From Nymphaea colorata (lineage: Eukaryota; Streptophyta; Magnoliopsida; Nymphaeales; Nymphaeaceae), in assembly GCF_008831285.2 (NCBI RefSeq), contig NC_045140.1:26306131-26370130 (forward strand): a stretch of 64,000 nt of DNA, read 5' to 3'. The first letter of the stretch is position 1. Each line of letters opens with the position of its first letter. Of this stretch, positions 11,262-23,199 are shown piece by piece. The position numbers were made by a program, and so were the translations under genes. A model generated the notes under the pieces. That model saw only the letters and a list, made by a program, of their open reading frames with translations, had not been told where the DNA came from and did no database searches.

Positions 11262-14200
11262 TCATGTGAAGTTGATTAAGAGCAAATAGTGAATTATAGA
11301 GTTGCATGCTTGGTTCTGACTTCTGACTATTTTCTAGATGATGTTCTTGAACAGGAAGTTTTGATGGTAGGTATTGGGAATCATGTGCTCAGAATTGATA
11401 CTCTAAAAGTGGCAAAAGGAGATTTTATTTCAGAGGAGGAACCAATAAAGTGCCCTCTCGATAAGCCAATTGATGGAGTCTACATTGTTGGCAGACATGA
11501 TGGTGATGTCACTGATTTGTCAATATGCCAATGGATGACATCTCGCTTGGCCTCAGCATCCACAGATGGCACAGTTAGTACATTCTTGACCTTGTTGTAT
11601 GAAATTTCTGATTAGCATTCTCTCTGGATGTTGTAGAACTTTTTATTTTGAGACTTCAGAGTGAAATGATTGATTTAGCTAGCTTTATTTCTAATGTATA
11701 AACATACATATTGTATATTTGTTAATATTATATTTGATATTTGGGATTGAGAAGCATTGTGCACCAATGCATCCCTGTACTTCTTGAAATATGCTTTTGC
11801 ATGATCTCAAATTTTCTGTTGTAGAACAAGAGACTGATTATCATTTTACTTCATTCGGTATATGAAATTGTGAATTTGGATCTCATCATTGTGGTTCTGA
11901 ATCATCCAATAAGATTTGAGGCTCTGTTAGCTGTTAATGTCATTTGGGTTCTAGGTTGTCTAGGTTTGGTTAAACGAGGAACGATTTTTTTTGTTCTTGT
12001 GGTGGGCAAGCCTTTGAGTATGTTACAAGTTGCAACTCTCTGACTTAAGTAAAATTTATACTTGCTGGAAATGTTTCTCCTATCAGATCATGTTGCTCTA
12101 GATCCCAAAGCAGACGGGAAGAAAACAAAAGGAATATAAGTCTTCCCTTCTTTGATTCATCTGGAATTTAGTTAATTTGTGCATAACATTCCTATGAGGC
12201 TTTCTATGGAACGAAGCTTAAACTCTCACAAATTGACCATCATTCAGCTGATGACCTTGATTTCCCTTTTTTCCCATTTAATAGACAGTTTATCAAATTG
12301 TGGAGCATCATGTATTCCATCTTTAGGCATTGCAAAATACTTGGTCTTGTTCTGCTGTATGAAATAATTTGTGGTTTACTTTGCATCCACTTCAAATTTC
12401 AAAGCGTCCATAATTAATAACCCAATCAACTCTTGGAAGTTGAAACTGATGAAGCTGCTTGATGAAGGCACTGCCAAAGGAGTCAAGACGCAAATGCCTG
12501 TCCCTTTAATGCATTTTGAGATCATCTCTTCTGGTGTCCCCGTAAGGATTGCTGCTGAGCTTCATTATGCCTTTGCTTGTTTCTCTTTTTAATTTGGAGA
12601 TCCAGTTATCCATGTATAGCCCATCAGTGTGATCTTGATTCTTAGGATGGATATCTTATGAACCTGTTAGGTTCCTTGTGTAACTGTTCAATGGATTGCT
12701 CGAGGAGTAGATAGATGCTAACTCTGGTGTTCTTGTAGAATTGGCTAATTTTGCACTGTTATAGCTTTGACTACCTTTTCTTTTATGAAGATGACAATGT
12801 AATTATCATTTCTTCAGTAAAAGGTAATGTGGCCCTTTTTCTTACAAAAAGTTGTCACCATAATGTGGTAGTCTTCATCTGTATCTCATGTTCCTTTGGC
12901 TGATGTGCATACTGTATAGTGTATACAAGTTTGAGGTGAACATCCAAGAACGTGCTCCTTTACTCATTTCTTTTTTACTGCTGTAATGTTTGTTCTGTTC
13001 TTTGTTTTGTTAGATGGTGAACCTAAGGCAATGTCTTTTGTGGTTTTCTTTTGAAAATTCTTCTATGAACAGGTAAAGATATGGGGAGAAAGGAAGTCAT
13101 CACCACTTTTTACGCTGACGCCTCATGATGGCCAGCCAGTGAATTCAGTAACATTTTTAGTGGCACCTCAACGGCCTGATCACGTTGTTCTTCTGACAGC
13201 AGTATGAGTTCTATTTTCGTTACAAGTTCCTTTTATGCATGTCATATCTGTGTGATAGAAATGGTCAAAGCATCAAAGGTACAATTATGCTAATAACATG
13301 AAAACTGTATTTTAAAATGGCAGAGAATGCTTTGTCAATCAGGCCCAATGCTGTGTCTGATACATCTCAATGCCCAAGTTTTAGTAGCATGAATTCAAGT
13401 TAGTAGTGCGCTGAGTTGCCATACAAATTTGATATATACTTGCGATTGACCTACATGGTTCTGGATTGTTACATTTACATTTTCATGTTGAGTTTCTATT
13501 ATAGTGCTACAAAATTGGGATATCTTAACTCTCTAGCATGAGGAATGCTGGATAGTTAGATATCCTTCCCCAGTTCCATTGCGGTTCAAACCAGTGTATT
13601 CCCTCTTGGCTCCACTATTTTCCACAGACTGGAGGGACGAGGTGTTTGAATATTATAGGAACTATATTAATTCTCATGATCCTGCTTATTGATTAGGGTG
13701 GTTTTGGTGACCTTATTTTCTTTAGATAATTATGGATAGAATAAGCAATCCATGGTCAAGTGAGGTTGATATTGATGGTAATGGTAATGGTGAAAAGAAT
13801 GTTTACAATTCCACAAATCTATGAGTGGTATAAGTATTCAGCTCAAAGCTTATGGGAAAATGCTGATTCTCCATTTTCCCTTTCATTTGTGCATCGCTTT
13901 TCCATCCTAGCTCTTACCATGTCATGTTTCTCTTCCAGGGTCCTCTTAGCCGTGAGCTGAAAATTTGGTCCTCAGCAAGCCCAGAAGGATGGCTTTTGCC
14001 TAGCGAGGTTGAATCTTGGCATTGCATGCAAACACTGGAGCTGAAAAGTTCATCTGAACCACAAGTGGAAAATGCATTCTTCAATCAAGTTGTAGTATTG
14101 CCTCGTGTGGGACTTGTATTGCTTGCTAATGCTAAAAAGAATGCTATTTATGCGGTCCACGTGGAATATGGAGCAAATCCAACTGCCACACACATGGATT

Positions 14201-17200
14201 ACATTGCAGAATTTACCGTCACAATGCCTATCTTGAGTCTTACTGGGACCAGTGAAAGTATATCAGAAACAGAGGGCATTGTTCAAATTTACTGTGTGCA
14301 GACACAGGCCATTCAACAGTATGCTCTTGATCTGTCTCTGTGTTTGCCACCACCTTTGGATCTCACGGCTTCAGAGTTGAGTGTCTCCCGTGCTTTTGAC
14401 ATCTCGAGTTCAGATGCCCTAAATCCAGTAGATTCACCACAGGAAAGTCCAGTGAATGATGTGGAATTGGGAAATTCAAGGCCCAAATCACCATTTCGTC
14501 AAGACAGTTCTGAGAGTGCATCAGCAAGCATACAGGCTGGACTATCAGGTTCGTCGGGAGTATCTGAATTAGTTATTCCTAGGGTAGGGTCAAAGTCAAA
14601 TGTGCTTTTATCTGCTATCTCTGATGGGAATAATTCTTGTATGCAATCTCCGCCTCTACCTCTGAGTCCAAGACTGTCAGGGAGGTTGTCTGGTCCCAGA
14701 AGCCCACCAAAAACCTCTGAACAGAGGCCTCCTGCTGAAGGGATTGGTGACCAGATGGTTAACAACTACATGGTTGACAGGAAGGTAGAGACTGTTCATA
14801 TGGATTTGCCTGATATTCCTTCCTTGAATGATAACTGTGGAAATGAAATGCTGAAAGAAAACAATTTGCCTGCGGTCCCAAACTCTTCCATCACTTTTAA
14901 TCTAGGTGGTAGTCCTGCACACTTGATAACACCATCAGAAATACTATCAATGACTGTTTCTTCGGAGAATAGTCAGCCTGCAAAAGATTCTAAGTTGGGA
15001 GAAACAGTTGTGCAGGATGTTGGGATGAACAATGAGGCTGAGAGTGTGGTAGTAGAAGTCAAGGTTGTTGGTGAGGGTGGAGTTGGTCAGCTGGAGGAGC
15101 CCGAATCCAAGAGAGAGACCCGCATCCTTATTGAAGATAAGAGAGAAAAGACTTTTTATTCCCAGGCTTCAGACCTCAGGCGTGATATAGCCAGAGAATG
15201 CTGCCCCTTACCTAATGAGGTATTTGGAATGGATGGTCGCCAAATTGAAGATGCTGGTGTCTCGGATGAGAGAGAGCTGCCATCTGATGTACATGAGGAT
15301 GAAGGCCAGGATCCTACGAAGGATGCTGCTGAGAAAGCAACTGAGATATCTCTGGGTTCTTCCATTACACAATCACCTTCTGTAATTGTTAAAGGGAAGA
15401 AAAATAAAGTAAAATCTTCTCAAGCATCAGCGTCATCTTCCACTACTGCTAGCCCGTTCAACTCTACAGATTCTTTGAATGGTGAGCCTGTTAGTAGCTC
15501 GAGTGTCCCTGCAGAGGCTGCTTATGCCCAGATCTTAGCTATGCAGGAGTCACTGAACCAGGTGAATTTAATTCCTGAAGTTGGTGCTTATGTTGCATGT
15601 CCCTTGTTTCCATGTTACACAATGTTTGCAGTTTGACACAAAGACTCTGGAAAACAAATGCATAGTTTATGGACCTTCAGGCACCATTACTCAAGTCAAT
15701 TAGAACCTACTAAATAACTTATTTGTTGCCTGCTTTATGAGTTCCATGTTTGATGGGTTTTGTTGTTTCATTCTCTTCAAAGAGAACCAGATGGTTCCTT
15801 CTTAATAGAGGTTCTTCTGTCTTCAAAATTTGGGTTGTTGTTGCATTTATTCTTCAGATGGACTTTGGCTGTTGTTCACTGGTTTGTCCCCTTGAGGTAG
15901 TCTGAAACTTTATTCATATCAAAGAGATTGAGGTGCCTCCCGTGATGATGCTGATGTATCACACTGCATGTCTGGATGTTGTTGTTTTGAGTTCTCATCC
16001 ACAGTGCAATGCTTCATAACTAGGCCAAACTAAAAGTTGAGCTCATAACAATGATGTTTTAGCTTAACAAGGATAAAATTATATGCCCCCATCTGTACCC
16101 ATAGGTCTTCGTTAATGCACCTTCTATGCATCCTTAATTTTACTCACCTTGTCATAGTGGTGGTGAGAGAGAGACGGTGAATTCAGCTGGTATATGTCCT
16201 CAATAGACTTGGTTTCTGACCTTGTGATAGGTGGAGTTTACTTCTTTTGCAACTCTTGAGTGACTGTGGGTATCATCATGAATGGTATGTACTGTCAAAA
16301 TGTCATTTTGCTCGTGGATTCTACCTTTGCAGAAGAACAAGCTTGTTTTCTTCACAGATCTAATACCTCTGAACTGCAATCAAAGATGCACACATGAGTA
16401 TACTCTAACATATGAGAGAGTCGGGTATAGCCAAGCCAAATCAACATGCCAGTTATATTCTTGCCATGGGCTTGATGTCAGTTTACAAGAAAGTTTGTTT
16501 TTTGTTTTTTAAAATTTAAATAACTACTTTAACCAGTGTTGTAAAAGACAGTTTAATATGTCATTTTACTAGTGGCTGTAAAATGATGGGGCCTGTTATG
16601 GCTCCTTTCATTTATAGGCCGAGATATATATCATACTGTAATGGTCCACTTCATTCATTATGGCTTGATTTTTTACCTTTTTTATGAATTTATTAAAAAA
16701 TAAATTTTAAACAAAGGAATGAAAATTTATTTTAATAATGGCTGACATGGGCCAATATGGGCTTATGTAGGTGTATTTTTCTGATTTTAACAACATTGTA
16801 GCAAGATTAATATTTTTTGGTTCCGGTTCACCAAAGTAAAGGTTTTCTACTCCTAGAAATTGCAGTCATTTTCTTGGCAAATTAGGAATCAACTGGCACT
16901 TCATCTTTTGGTTTGCTTTGCTAAATCTCTTAGTGCGATTTCGTTAAAATTCTCAGGCATCTACTTCTGATCTGTGTAATGAAAAATCACGTGTTCTTAC
17001 ATGATGTTTTGATGTACTTGCAGCTTATAACAATGCAAAAGGAAATGCCGAAACAGATGGCCACAATGGTTACAGTGCCTATTTCTAAAGAAGGGAAACG
17101 AATTGAAGCAGCTTTAGGTCGTAACATGGATCGAATTATTAAAACAAATATTGATGCCTTGTGGTCTCGGGTTCTTGAGGAAAATGAAAAACATGAGAAG

Positions 17201-20200
17201 GTTGAGCGTGACCGACTTCAACAGATAACAAGCCTGGTGTCAAGTATTATCAATAAGGACCTCCCTGCTCTGTTGGATAGGACGTTGAAAAAGGAAATTG
17301 CTGCTATCGGCCCAACAGTGACCAAGAATGTGATATCTTCTCTTGATAAAGCCATTCCGTCTGCAATCACAGAATCTTTTCAGGTTTGAATCTGACAGGA
17401 TACACAATGAATTTGGTAGCATGATTTCTATGTCTGATGATATTTATGATGTTTGCATTGCAGAAAGGGTTCAGTGACAAGGCAATCAACCAGTTGGAGA
17501 AGTCTCTAACCTCCAAACTTGAAACAGCATTGACAAGACAGCTGCAGACACAGTTTCAAACTTCTGTCAAGCAAGTCCTTCATGTAATTACTTATGTCCA
17601 CATAGTTCTAATTTCAGCATTAATACATTTCCTAGTACTTTGGCGGTTTTATACTTGATCAAATTTGCAATATGATTTAGTCTCTTGTTCAGACCCTTGA
17701 AGGAATGTTTGTACTTTTTAAACTGGTCAATATTGGAAAGAGAAGAACCAGTTCTTGCTTCTGCATTTGATGACAAAATGTTATCCAATTTTTGATATCT
17801 TTCATAATGGATCCTTTTTATGCAGGATGGAGTGAGGTCAACGATTGAGAGTTCATTGATTCCAGCATTTGAACTTTCCTGCAAAGCAATGTTTGAACAA
17901 ATTGATTCCACTTTTCAGAAAGGAATGGGAGAGTATGTTGCTGCAGTCCAACAACAGTTAGAGACCACACACTCTAACCTTTCACTTACTTTAAGGGTAT
18001 GTAATCATTTCAAAGTTTTGGCCGCATCCAACATTTTTTGTTGGCTGCTGTCATACCTTCTAGTTCTCACAGGGACGGTGCTTTAATTTGAGGCTCATTT
18101 GATTATGACACAAAGTGGTCTCCTTCTGCTGGTTTGGTGTATCCATTACCTCTTTTTGGTATATTTTAATTAGTGTGGTTGGTAATCTTGTCATGAGGAA
18201 CTTTACTATATGACATTAGCCAAGTAGGTAAGTATATACTTGTTACAAAACTTGCATGATGTTGAATTTTTCTAGTTCACTCTGATACTGTGACTGGAAT
18301 GGGTTGTGGCCCAAAAGAGGTGTACCACGGACATTGCACTCTAGGGGTTACTTGGTGTTCTCTTTGACTTGGAACTGGTTACACGCATATCGATTGTGGC
18401 CCAAAAGAGGTGTACCACGGACATTGCACTCTAGGGGTTACTTGGTGTTCTCTTTGACTTGGAACTGGTTACACGCATATTCTGTTTTATTTACTTACTG
18501 CTCAAGTTAAAAACATTCCTATTGTGTATTAACACTGCATTCCGATATTCTGTTGTGAATATACATGCACAAACATTGAACATTATACTTAACTTCCCTT
18601 GCTAGGTTCTAGCGCCTCTCTTCCCAGAAACCGCCAATGGTTGTTGTGAAGCATTATGCACATGACCCGTAATAGTTGTGGCTCTGTTTCACATGCTTTT
18701 TCTCATCACGTTTCCATATTAGTGAAGATCATGGTTTTCCCTCTTATTTAATCTGGTTTACACCTCTTGGTCAAGAGTTGGGGGCCTGGGGCTAATATTT
18801 GCAGTTTACTGCTATTGGCATAGTGTCTTTTGTCTGCTTTAGATGCCACAGTAAGCTACAAACATTCTGCAACGGCATTGATATTTTTATCTTGTTTAGA
18901 GCCGGAGAACCTTGCAATACTAGAAATATGACCTGTCATTTTTGGTCTTCATTTTTTATCTTCTCCTATTCAAAAATGCAGAAACCAACTGGACATTGGG
19001 GTGGAAGGTTACCTGCTGTCTTTGATTCTTACCTAGAAAGTCACAAACTGAGAAGGATGGTGGTCAATTCGTATCTTTGCTAACATGTAGATAGAAAACG
19101 TATTTTGCTTCTCTCTATGGCGTTAAAATAGTTCATCGTTACCCTTTTACATAAGAACAGCATGAACTTGATATTAACAGTGCAGGCCTATCTTGTACCC
19201 ATGGTTCTCCACTTGTTAAGTTTTGTTAAGGGTTTAAATGGCAAGGTTTTTCTCATGTATAATATAGCAAAGTTGTTTTTCTTAGGACAATCTTCGGAAA
19301 ATCTCAGTAAATTTTAAAACAATTAAAAATATCTTAAATGTAAAAATGCAAAAATTAAAATATGGTAGTAAAATATGTAAGAGAACGTGAAAAATGCAGA
19401 AAAAGAGGAAAAAATATAAAATATAAAAATGCGTGAAAAATGTGGAAAACGTGAAAGAAGTCCTAAACGAAAAAAACATGAAAAAATGCATTTTAAAAAA
19501 GAAAAACGTTTTTTTTTCAATGTTAAACTTAACGAACATTTGTTTCTTTCTTGTTTCTTTTTGCAAGTGATGATAAAGCTTATTGATTATTTTGAGTTTC
19601 TCTTTCTTCATTCAATTGGACTTCTGAACTGAATGCTCATTTGTCTATATTTAATTTTCTATGTGGCATGTAGGACGGAATCAGCTCCCTTTCATCTGCT
19701 GTGCAAACATTGAACACCGATATTGCTGATGGCCAGCGGAAGATCCTTGCTTTTGCATGTGCAAGGGCCAATCCTGCAATGGACCCAATGAGTAATTCGC
19801 TGCTCAGCAATGGCCCTCAGGTTGATTTCCAACATTTCATGTTTTTGTTCCTGATATGTACTTTGTTGAAAGTAGAATTCAGTCTCTCCAGTATTGTAGG
19901 ACTATTAGATGCCTATGTGAGGTTTACTCTAAGTGCAGGCGATTCCCATTCAACAGGTAGAGGTACCCCTTGATCCCACGAAGGAGCTTACCAGGCTTAT
20001 CTCTGAACACAAATTTGAGGAGGCATTCACTGCAGCTCTCCAGCGGAGTGATCTCTCTCTTGTCTCTTGGTTATGTTCTCAGGTGTGATTTTCCTTGGGC
20101 AAGATCTGTCATTATGTTTATATGTTTACCTGCGTGACAGCATTTATGCACCATCTTTACCAATATCTTTGTTGATCAAAACTATGGGATGACATAAGTT

Positions 20201-20921
20201 GTGGCTAATTTGATTTAATTACTCTTCATGCACAAGCGGAGGCAGGCACATAGACAGGTTTCTTGAACTACATTTCTCTCACACTAGTTCATGACCAGCA
20301 CCGTTGTGTGTTTCTGTTTCCTATGTTTGCAGCGGTTAGTGAAATATTAGAATGGTAACTTGTGTTAGTCGATATCTGACATTTTTGTAAATTAATAACA
20401 ATGGAAAATTTCATTTTCTATGCTTCCGATGTCAGACTTTTTTCAGCTTATGCATATTGATGCATATTCTGTTAATGCTGGATCACATATTTATATTAAA
20501 CTTGTGTTGGTCCCAAGAACACTTAGGTTCTCAAAAGTGTCATATTTGGAGAGCTCAATTCCTTGTTTTGTTTGTCTAACTCAACTTTTTCATGTTTCCT
20601 TCATTATCTTTACAGGTGGATCTCCAGGGCATTTTATCCACTTCACCGTTGCCTTTAAGTCAAGGAGTCCTGTTGTCTCTTGTCCAGCAGCTTGCATGTG
20701 ATCTTGGAAATGAGACCACCCGGAAACTGTCATGGGTGACTGAAGCCGCAATGGCCCTTAATCCATCTGATCCGATGATTATAATGCACGCTCGGCCCAT
20801 TCTTGAGCAGGTATACCAGATGCTAATGAGGCAAAGGGCAGTAACAACAGCTTCCGGTGAAGCCAACAGCATTCGCATGGTTATCCATGTTATCACATCC
20901 ATACTGAAAACCTGTAAGTGA
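7202..20921 (+). CDS. VCS: VARICOSE / EDC4 mRNA-decapping scaffold, 12 exons, ~1427 aa
   Basis: Exons by splice consensus and frame: 7202-8059, 10839-10888, 10980-11136, 11355-11573, 13073-13201, 13939-15561, 17024-17383, 17464-17583, 17826-17996, 19674-19820, 19939-20082, 20616-20921. Every junction keeps the frame and the total is 1427 codons plus stop, close to the usual length of plant VARICOSE. The order is a Pro-rich N-terminus (residues about 15-215), WD40 repeats (about 240-600; [29 protein letters not shown]), a long Ser-rich acidic linker in exon 6, and a C-terminal helical domain (about 1005-1427) ending in ILKTCK. The family bridges DCP1 and DCP2 in cytoplasmic P-bodies for 5'-3' mRNA decay; in Arabidopsis its loss disrupts leaf vein and shoot development. 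An in-frame ATG at 7154 would add 16 residues. I chose 7202 because MASSGNPN fits the family start. No disabling lesion is seen. Confidence 0.93.
8528..8731 (-). mobile_element. Ty3/gypsy-type gag remnant inside VCS intron 1, antisense
   Basis: The minus strand encodes a 67-residue fragment with two hallmarks of plant retrotransposon gag. LPKFNVGD is followed by a FHIEQYF block, and further on comes [13 protein letters not shown], which resembles the LEGxAxxWYxWY motif of Ty3/gypsy gag. The element runs opposite to the VCS gene. Upstream on its own strand, at 9153-9164, lies a primer-binding-site-like motif, so the gag start and PBS are in the right order and spacing. No protease, reverse transcriptase or integrase was found in the intron, so the copy is truncated after the start of gag. 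It sits in an intron and leaves VCS coding capacity intact. Confidence 0.65.
9153..9164 (-). mobile_element. Putative primer-binding site of the intron 1 retrotransposon
   Basis: On the minus strand the sequence reads TGGTACCAGAGC, one base from TGGTATCAGAGC, the initiator-tRNA-Met primer-binding site typical of plant LTR retrotransposons. It lies about 420 bases upstream of the gag fragment on that strand. The DNA to its right (about 9165-9430), including the 70-bp duplication, would then be the 5' LTR. Its outer end could not be fixed. Confidence 0.55.
9169..9308. repeat. Perfect 70-bp tandem duplication in VCS intron 1
   Basis: The 70-bp unit starting ggtagaccctgcaatagg occurs twice head to tail (9169-9238 and 9239-9308) with no mismatch seen. 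It lies next to the putative primer-binding site, in the part that would be the LTR end of the antisense retrotransposon. Perfect identity implies a recent duplication or an assembly artefact. Confidence 0.9.
9728..9794. repeat. Compound CA/GA microsatellite in VCS intron 1
   Basis: Imperfect CA repeats (with ACAT and ACAG interruptions) run directly into a pure GA run, as seen in the sequence. Confidence 0.95.
10465..10508 (+). repeat. Long TA/TG-CA hairpin in VCS intron 1
   Basis: The left arm 10465-10482 (gtatatatgtgtgtgtgt) pairs with the right arm 10491-10508 (gcacacacacatatatac) over 18 positions with one G-T wobble, around an 8-base loop. It would form a strong hairpin in the pre-mRNA about 330 bases before exon 2. 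It probably arose from microsatellite slippage plus inversion; any effect on splicing is unknown. Confidence 0.8.
11219..11261. repeat. GA microsatellite in VCS intron 3
   Basis: A GA dinucleotide run with one ACA interruption lies about 94 bases before the exon 4 acceptor site. Confidence 0.95.
11574..13072. other. VCS intron 4, no separate feature seen
   Basis: A 1.5-kb intron with a GT donor and a 'gaacag' acceptor. It is AT-rich and stop-rich, and no mobile element or coding remnant was recognised. The other long VCS introns, 13202-13938 and 15562-17023, look equally plain. Confidence 0.6.
18304..18480. repeat. 90-bp tandem duplication in VCS intron 9
   Basis: The unit starting ttgtggcccaaaagagg occurs at 18304-18393 and again at 18394-18480. 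The period is 90 bases, and the two copies match over 87 bases, with the last three bases of the unit missing from the second. The unit does not resemble coding DNA of the gene. It is a recent slippage or unequal-exchange product. Confidence 0.9.
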
Positions 20922-22600
20922 TGTCTCGAGCTTCCTGGCGATTTTGGAGACTAGCATTGCCAAGTTCCAAAGTGTGAAAAAGTGAATTATGATGTATAGA
21001 AATTTTCTAGGAACTTATAAGAGGGTCGGTCATGGTGTACATTTGGGAGATGAGTCGTGTAATTTCTCTTTTTTGTTTGTTTTCTGTTCTTCCACCTAGT
21101 GAGATAAAAGGACTGTTTATTTTACCCCATTGTTTTTTTTTTTGTCATCATAATCAGTTATTTACACGGGATCTGTATCTTAGATAATATAGGTTCCAAA
21201 CTTGGCACTACTGCTGGACTCAGACGTAGTGTCGTGCTTAGAACCAATTTTCCGACTCAATGGAGACCGCTCATTTAAACTACGTGCTTCGTTGATGCTT
21301 CAATTCATCCAAGGTTGGCCACAAAGCAAAAATCAGTTCAATGTTGTCGTATTAACTGAACAGGCTACATAGCTTGAGGTTCATCCTCTAATCTTGGTTT
21401 ATGATACGACGTCGGTTGATTCATTGGCCGATCACTTTGAACCAAAAAAAAAAAATTGAAGTGCAGATAATGGTCTTTTCGTCAGCATCGATTATGATTA
21501 TGGCCGGCCAAATGAAGAAGCTCACAATTGTAGTTCTCTCTACTTTCTTACTGCAACTTTTGCCTTCGTTAACCCAATCCAGGTACTAAGTGTAGGCATG
21601 CATCATTTGAGACCTTGGGAGCATTTGTTTATGTTGTTCCACTGCACTTGAGTATCTGGATTGAATTCCCATAAGACTAAGGCGATAAGTTGGACAACAA
21701 AAGGGGTCAGGATCGTGGGAGGGGACTATGTTTTCTCCCACAATTTCACTTGGCATCTTGCTCTTTGGACTGCGGGAATGGATAATTTTATCCGGTGCTT
21801 TCTAGCAATCAGCGGCATCGTAACTACCTCAGCAGAAAATTACCTATTTTCTGTTCCCATTTGAAAAATAAGAAATGTTTTGCTCGAATGAGTTTATCAG
21901 TTTCACATTAACAGGTAGGTCTAGTTCCTTCAGTAGGAGCAACATACAAGGTAGGCCAAATGGCAATTCCAGTTCATTCTTAGATCCAAAGACATACGGA
22001 AGCATCGGTTTGTTAAAAATTTGAGGTTACAACTGGGAGTTGAACTCGATATACCAACTTAGTAAGTTTTTAGGCTGACAAAGAAGTGACTTCGAATCAG
22101 ACCAGCGAGGCTCTTATCTTTAAATTGCGGATTTTAGAATCTGAAGAATCCCCTGACATTTGAAGTCTTCCATTACACCTTTTTATACTTCTTATGGCGC
22201 CATGAATTTTGCTCTACGATTTAGACCTTTCCTTCTTCCGAAAATCCCGCTAAAGAGACCGCGACAAGTTCACGACAAACTCAAGTACATGATCCGATTC
22301 ACTGTAGTTTTATCTTTCATGTTCAAGGGTTCCCACATTTCGACCGTTATTACGGCAAAGCACACAATATGTAGAAAGAGAAAAGAAGATCTCTTCACCG
22401 AGTCGCAAACGATCAAGAAGCATGAACAAATTTCGGAATTCTGTCAATCGTTAGAAAATTAGTCTTACAATTTCAGATCTGCACAATGAGGTAAGCGATT
22501 ACCTTTCCGTAATCAAGTATCAAACCAAAAAAGAAAAGCCTAACAAATTTCCCCTTCTATCCCGTCTCTTCTTTGCTTTTGCCTCTATGACGGCAGCTCT
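20922..22600. other. 3' flank of VCS and convergent intergenic region
   Basis: The first few hundred bases are probably the VCS 3' UTR; a T-rich stretch at about 21120-21145 may be near its end. The rest is AT-rich DNA with no recognised gene or element. The VCS and DnaJ genes point toward each other across it. Confidence 0.5.
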
Positions 22601-22639
22601 ACAATGGCGCGGAAGAAAGGGCTCGCCAGAATCGGCATC

Positions 22640-23047
22640 TCACCAGCACTGGTCAGTCTCCCACCGCCGGACGCGAAACCGGCCTTCAAAATCGCCGACT
22701 TCCGGCGACGCGCGGCATCGCCACGTGGCGACGCCAATGGAGAGGTCGTAGCGCGCGCGCTCGGCCGGATCGGACAACGTGGCGTAGGCCTGGTTGATGT
22801 CGATGAAGTCCTGGCCGGAAGCGCCGGAGCTCCCGGGGGACGCGTCGGGATGGTACCGCTTGGCGAGAGAGCGGTAGGCGGTTTTAATCTCCATCGCAGA
22901 GGCCGTCTGCTTGACGCGGAGAACCTCGTAGAGCGTGTGCGGTTTCCGGGCGAGGGGGGCGGCCTGGGCCGAGGCCTTGATGCGGCCGGCTACTCCGGCG
23001 AACGGAAGACCGGATTTTAGGGCGGGGATGGCTGCAGACGTGAACAT
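22640..23047 (-). CDS. Plastid-type small DnaJ (J-domain) protein, ~135 aa
   Basis: An intronless, GC-rich reading frame for a short J protein of the chloroplast DnaJ 11 type. A Ser/Ala/Arg-rich N-terminus typical of a transit peptide (residues 1-35) precedes a J domain at about 39-101: LYEVLRV, then KTAYRSLAKRYHPD with the HPD triad at 66-68, then FIDINQAYATLSDP and RARYDLS. The C-terminus ends RRWETDQCW, a family signature. J proteins stimulate Hsp70 ATPase; this class acts in the plastid stroma. The frame is open to an ATG at 23197 (185 aa), but a TATA-like box on the minus strand at 23142-23149 would fall inside that extension, so I chose the ATG at 23047. The high GC content against AT-rich flanks is typical of such intronless plant genes, not a sign of transfer. 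Confidence 0.88.
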   Translation of the reverse strand: MFTSAAIPALKSGLPFAGVAGRIKASAQAAPLARKPHTLYEVLRVKQTASAMEIKTAYRSLAKRYHPDASPGSSGASGQDFIDINQAYATLSDPAERARYDLSIGVATWRCRASPEVGDFEGRFRVRRWETDQCW

Positions 23048-23141
23048 CGAACGGCAACGTACGAGCACTGGTGGTTTCTGGGATTTGCAGCGTTGAAAGA
23101 CGGAAGCGGCTTGGATAAAGGGGAGCAAAGGAAAAGGGCGC

Positions 23142-23149
23142 ATATAAAT
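23142..23149 (-). promoter_or_regulatory. TATA box of the DnaJ gene
   Basis: On the minus strand the sequence reads ATTTATAT, about 95 bases before the chosen start codon at 23047. That leaves room for a 5' leader of roughly 65-70 bases and decides the start codon against the upstream in-frame ATGs at 23143 and 23197. Confidence 0.55.
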
Positions 23150-23199
23150 CGTTGGGCGGTTGGAAAACTTGGGCGCCCCCTGGAGCTGTTGTCCCAAAA

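Noticed and set aside
13924-15636. The 570-codon frame as a single-exon gene
   Set aside because: Its first residues and its tail beyond 15561 are intronic; the body is exon 6 of VARICOSE with consensus splice sites at both ends.
18304-18510. Repeated protein motif encoded by the 90-bp duplication
   Set aside because: The 90-bp period keeps the frame open by chance; the region is within a VCS intron and the translated repeat has no known relative.
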